A stretch of 13,767 nt of DNA from assembly GCA_001917735.1 (NCBI GenBank), contig MNEO01000069.1, positions 1 through 13,767 on the forward strand. Reading direction: 5' to 3'. A model generated the notes under the pieces. That model had not been told where the DNA came from and searched no databases. It saw nothing but the letters and a program-made list of their open reading frames with translations. Of the stretch, positions 12,853 through 13,767 are shown piece after piece. This DNA comes from Chloroflexi bacterium 13_1_40CM_68_21. GTDB lineage: Bacteria > Chloroflexota > Limnocylindria > P2-11E. The translations under genes were made by a program, and so were the position numbers. The stretch's first letter is position 1. Every line of letters starts with the position of its first letter.

Positions 12853-13767
12853 ATGGCTGACCTCGAAGCCCGAGCCCGCAAGGTCCTGCCATCGGTTCTC
12901 GGGCACTACACCTGGCTCCCGATCGATCGCGGCGAGGGAAGCTGGCTTATCACGACCGATGGCCGCCGGGTCCTCGATCTCACGTGCGGCATCGCGGTCA
13001 CGGTCGTCGGCCATGCGCACCCGCGCGTGGTGAAAGCGGTGACCGAGCAGGCGTCGAAGCTGATGCACATCTCGACCGGGGTCGCAAAGTACGAGTCGAA
13101 CGTCGCCCTCGCGGAGATGCTCGCGACGGTCACGCCATCGCGACTCGATACCACGTTCTTCGGAAACAGCGGCGCCGAAGCCGTGGAGGGCGCGATCAAG
13201 CTGGCGCGTCAGACCACCGGTCGCGAGGCGATCATCACGTTCCGCGGCGGCTTCCACGGGCGCACAGTCGGAGCCGCGACGCTCACCACGTCGAAGGCGC
13301 AGTACCGGCGCGGCTACGGCGCGCTGCTGCCCGAGGTGTACGTCGCGCCGTACCCCTATGCGCTGGCGTGCGCGCTGCCGGATCCGCACAACGCCGAGGC
13401 GTGCGCGGCACACTGCTTCGCCGAGCTCGAGGCGATGCTCGAGCATGAAGTGCCTCCGGAGCACGTCGCGGCGATCTTCGTCGAACCGGTCCTCGGCGAG
13501 GGTGGCTACGTCGCCGCCCCGGCGTCATTCCTACGCGACCTCCGCGAGCTGGCGACCAAGATCGGAGCGTTGCTCGTATTCGACGAAGTCCAAACCGGAA
13601 TGGGCCGCACCGGCGCCTGGTTCGCCGCGCAAAAGGTCGGCGTGACGCCGGACGTGATGACGCTCGCCAAGGCCCTCGGTGGTGGGCTGCCGCTCGGCGC
13701 CGTCGTGTCGACGCGCGAGCGCATGGACCGCTGGCGCACCGGGACGCACGGCTCGACGTTCGGAGGC
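12853..13767 (+). CDS. Class III PLP-dependent aminotransferase, GABA-transaminase type (partial, cut by window end)
   Basis: The frame from the ATG at 12853 stays open to the last base and gives the first 305 residues, about 70 percent of the usual 420-450. Family landmarks: D-G-R-R-V-L-D-L at 36-43, G-H-A-H-P-R-V at 53-59, the PLP-phosphate loop N-S-G-A-E-A-V-E at 105-112, F-R-G-G-F-H-G-R-T at 130-138, E-P-V-L-G-E-G-G-Y at 211-219, D-E-V-Q-T-G-M-G-R-T-G at 244-254 (Asp244 to the pyridine nitrogen) and T-L-A-K-A-L-G-G-G-L-P-L-G-A at 270-283, where Lys273 should form the Schiff base. H-G-S-T-F-G-G ends the window. It should transfer an amino group from an omega-amino acid, such as GABA or a related diamine-derived compound, to 2-oxoglutarate; substrate choice cannot be settled from this fragment. 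The start is 41 bp after the preceding gene, with only a weak AGAG upstream. It seems unrelated in function to its neighbours. Confidence 0.9.
   Translation, partial: MADLEARARKVLPSVLGHYTWLPIDRGEGSWLITTDGRRVLDLTCGIAVTVVGHAHPRVVKAVTEQASKLMHISTGVAKYESNVALAEMLATVTPSRLDTTFFGNSGAEAVEGAIKLARQTTGREAIITFRGGFHGRTVGAATLTTSKAQYRRGYGALLPEVYVAPYPYALACALPDPHNAEACAAHCFAELEAMLEHEVPPEHVAAIFVEPVLGEGGYVAAPASFLRDLRELATKIGALLVFDEVQTGMGRTGAWFAAQKVGVTPDVMTLAKALGGGLPLGAVVSTRERMDRWRTGTHGSTFGG

Noticed and set aside
12676..13464. 262-codon minus-strand open frame opposite the aminotransferase
   Set aside because: The plus-strand frame carries every class III aminotransferase motif; the minus frame is Arg/Asp/His-rich shadow sequence.
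1..13767. CRISPR array, insertion sequence, prophage or tRNA
   Set aside because: No spaced direct repeats, transposase or integrase motifs, terminal inverted repeats or tRNA-like cloverleaf were seen on either strand.

Overview
The window is high-GC bacterial DNA (roughly two thirds G+C by eye), densely packed, with genes on both strands and almost no intergenic space. There is no rRNA, tRNA, CRISPR array, transposase or integrase. The coding style (GTG/TTG starts, many 4-bp or longer overlaps, few strong Shine-Dalgarno sites, very high G/C at third codon positions) and the mix of an envelope-glycan cluster with a NarL-type two-component system fit an uncultured high-GC soil or groundwater lineage. 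A Chloroflexota (Limnocylindria-like) or Dormibacterota-like organism is my guess; an actinobacterium cannot be excluded. No marker gene here settles taxonomy.

Layout. (1) Positions 157-5183, plus strand: a tightly coupled run of TPR lipoprotein, GT2 polyprenol-phosphate-type glycosyltransferase with two C-terminal membrane helices, a large YfhO/GT-C-like multispanning membrane protein, and a GT4 glycosyltransferase. This looks like a cell-surface glycan module. (2) Positions 5187-11651, minus strand: five genes. In transcription order they are a 551-residue Ala/Arg/Glu-rich coiled-coil protein, a soluble histidine kinase with three GAF-like sensor regions, a NarL-type response regulator, an RmlD-like sugar reductase and a CapD/FnlA-like UDP-HexNAc 4,6-dehydratase. 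The run converges on the first with a 3-bp gap. (3) Positions 11697-12811, plus strand, divergent from the coiled-coil gene: a receiver-like protein with one C-terminal membrane helix, then a Lys/Pro-rich protein. (4) From 12853 to the right edge: the first 305 residues of a class III (GABA-type) aminotransferase, cut by the window end.

How they may work together. The two SDR enzymes would make a deoxy-HexNAc nucleotide sugar, and the GT2, GT-C-like and GT4 proteins would assemble or decorate a surface polymer with such sugars. The kinase/regulator pair sits in the same minus-strand run as the sugar genes and may control envelope functions (inference).

The most novel-looking part is the region around 10000-12811. 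The coiled-coil protein and the Lys/Pro-rich protein appear to end in the same kind of small alpha/beta domain (shared Q-[VL]-R-T-x-Y-x-R signature). They flank a tail-anchored receiver-like protein that has lost the usual acidic pair, and they lie directly upstream of a histidine kinase. This could be an undescribed membrane-linked scaffold or signalling module.
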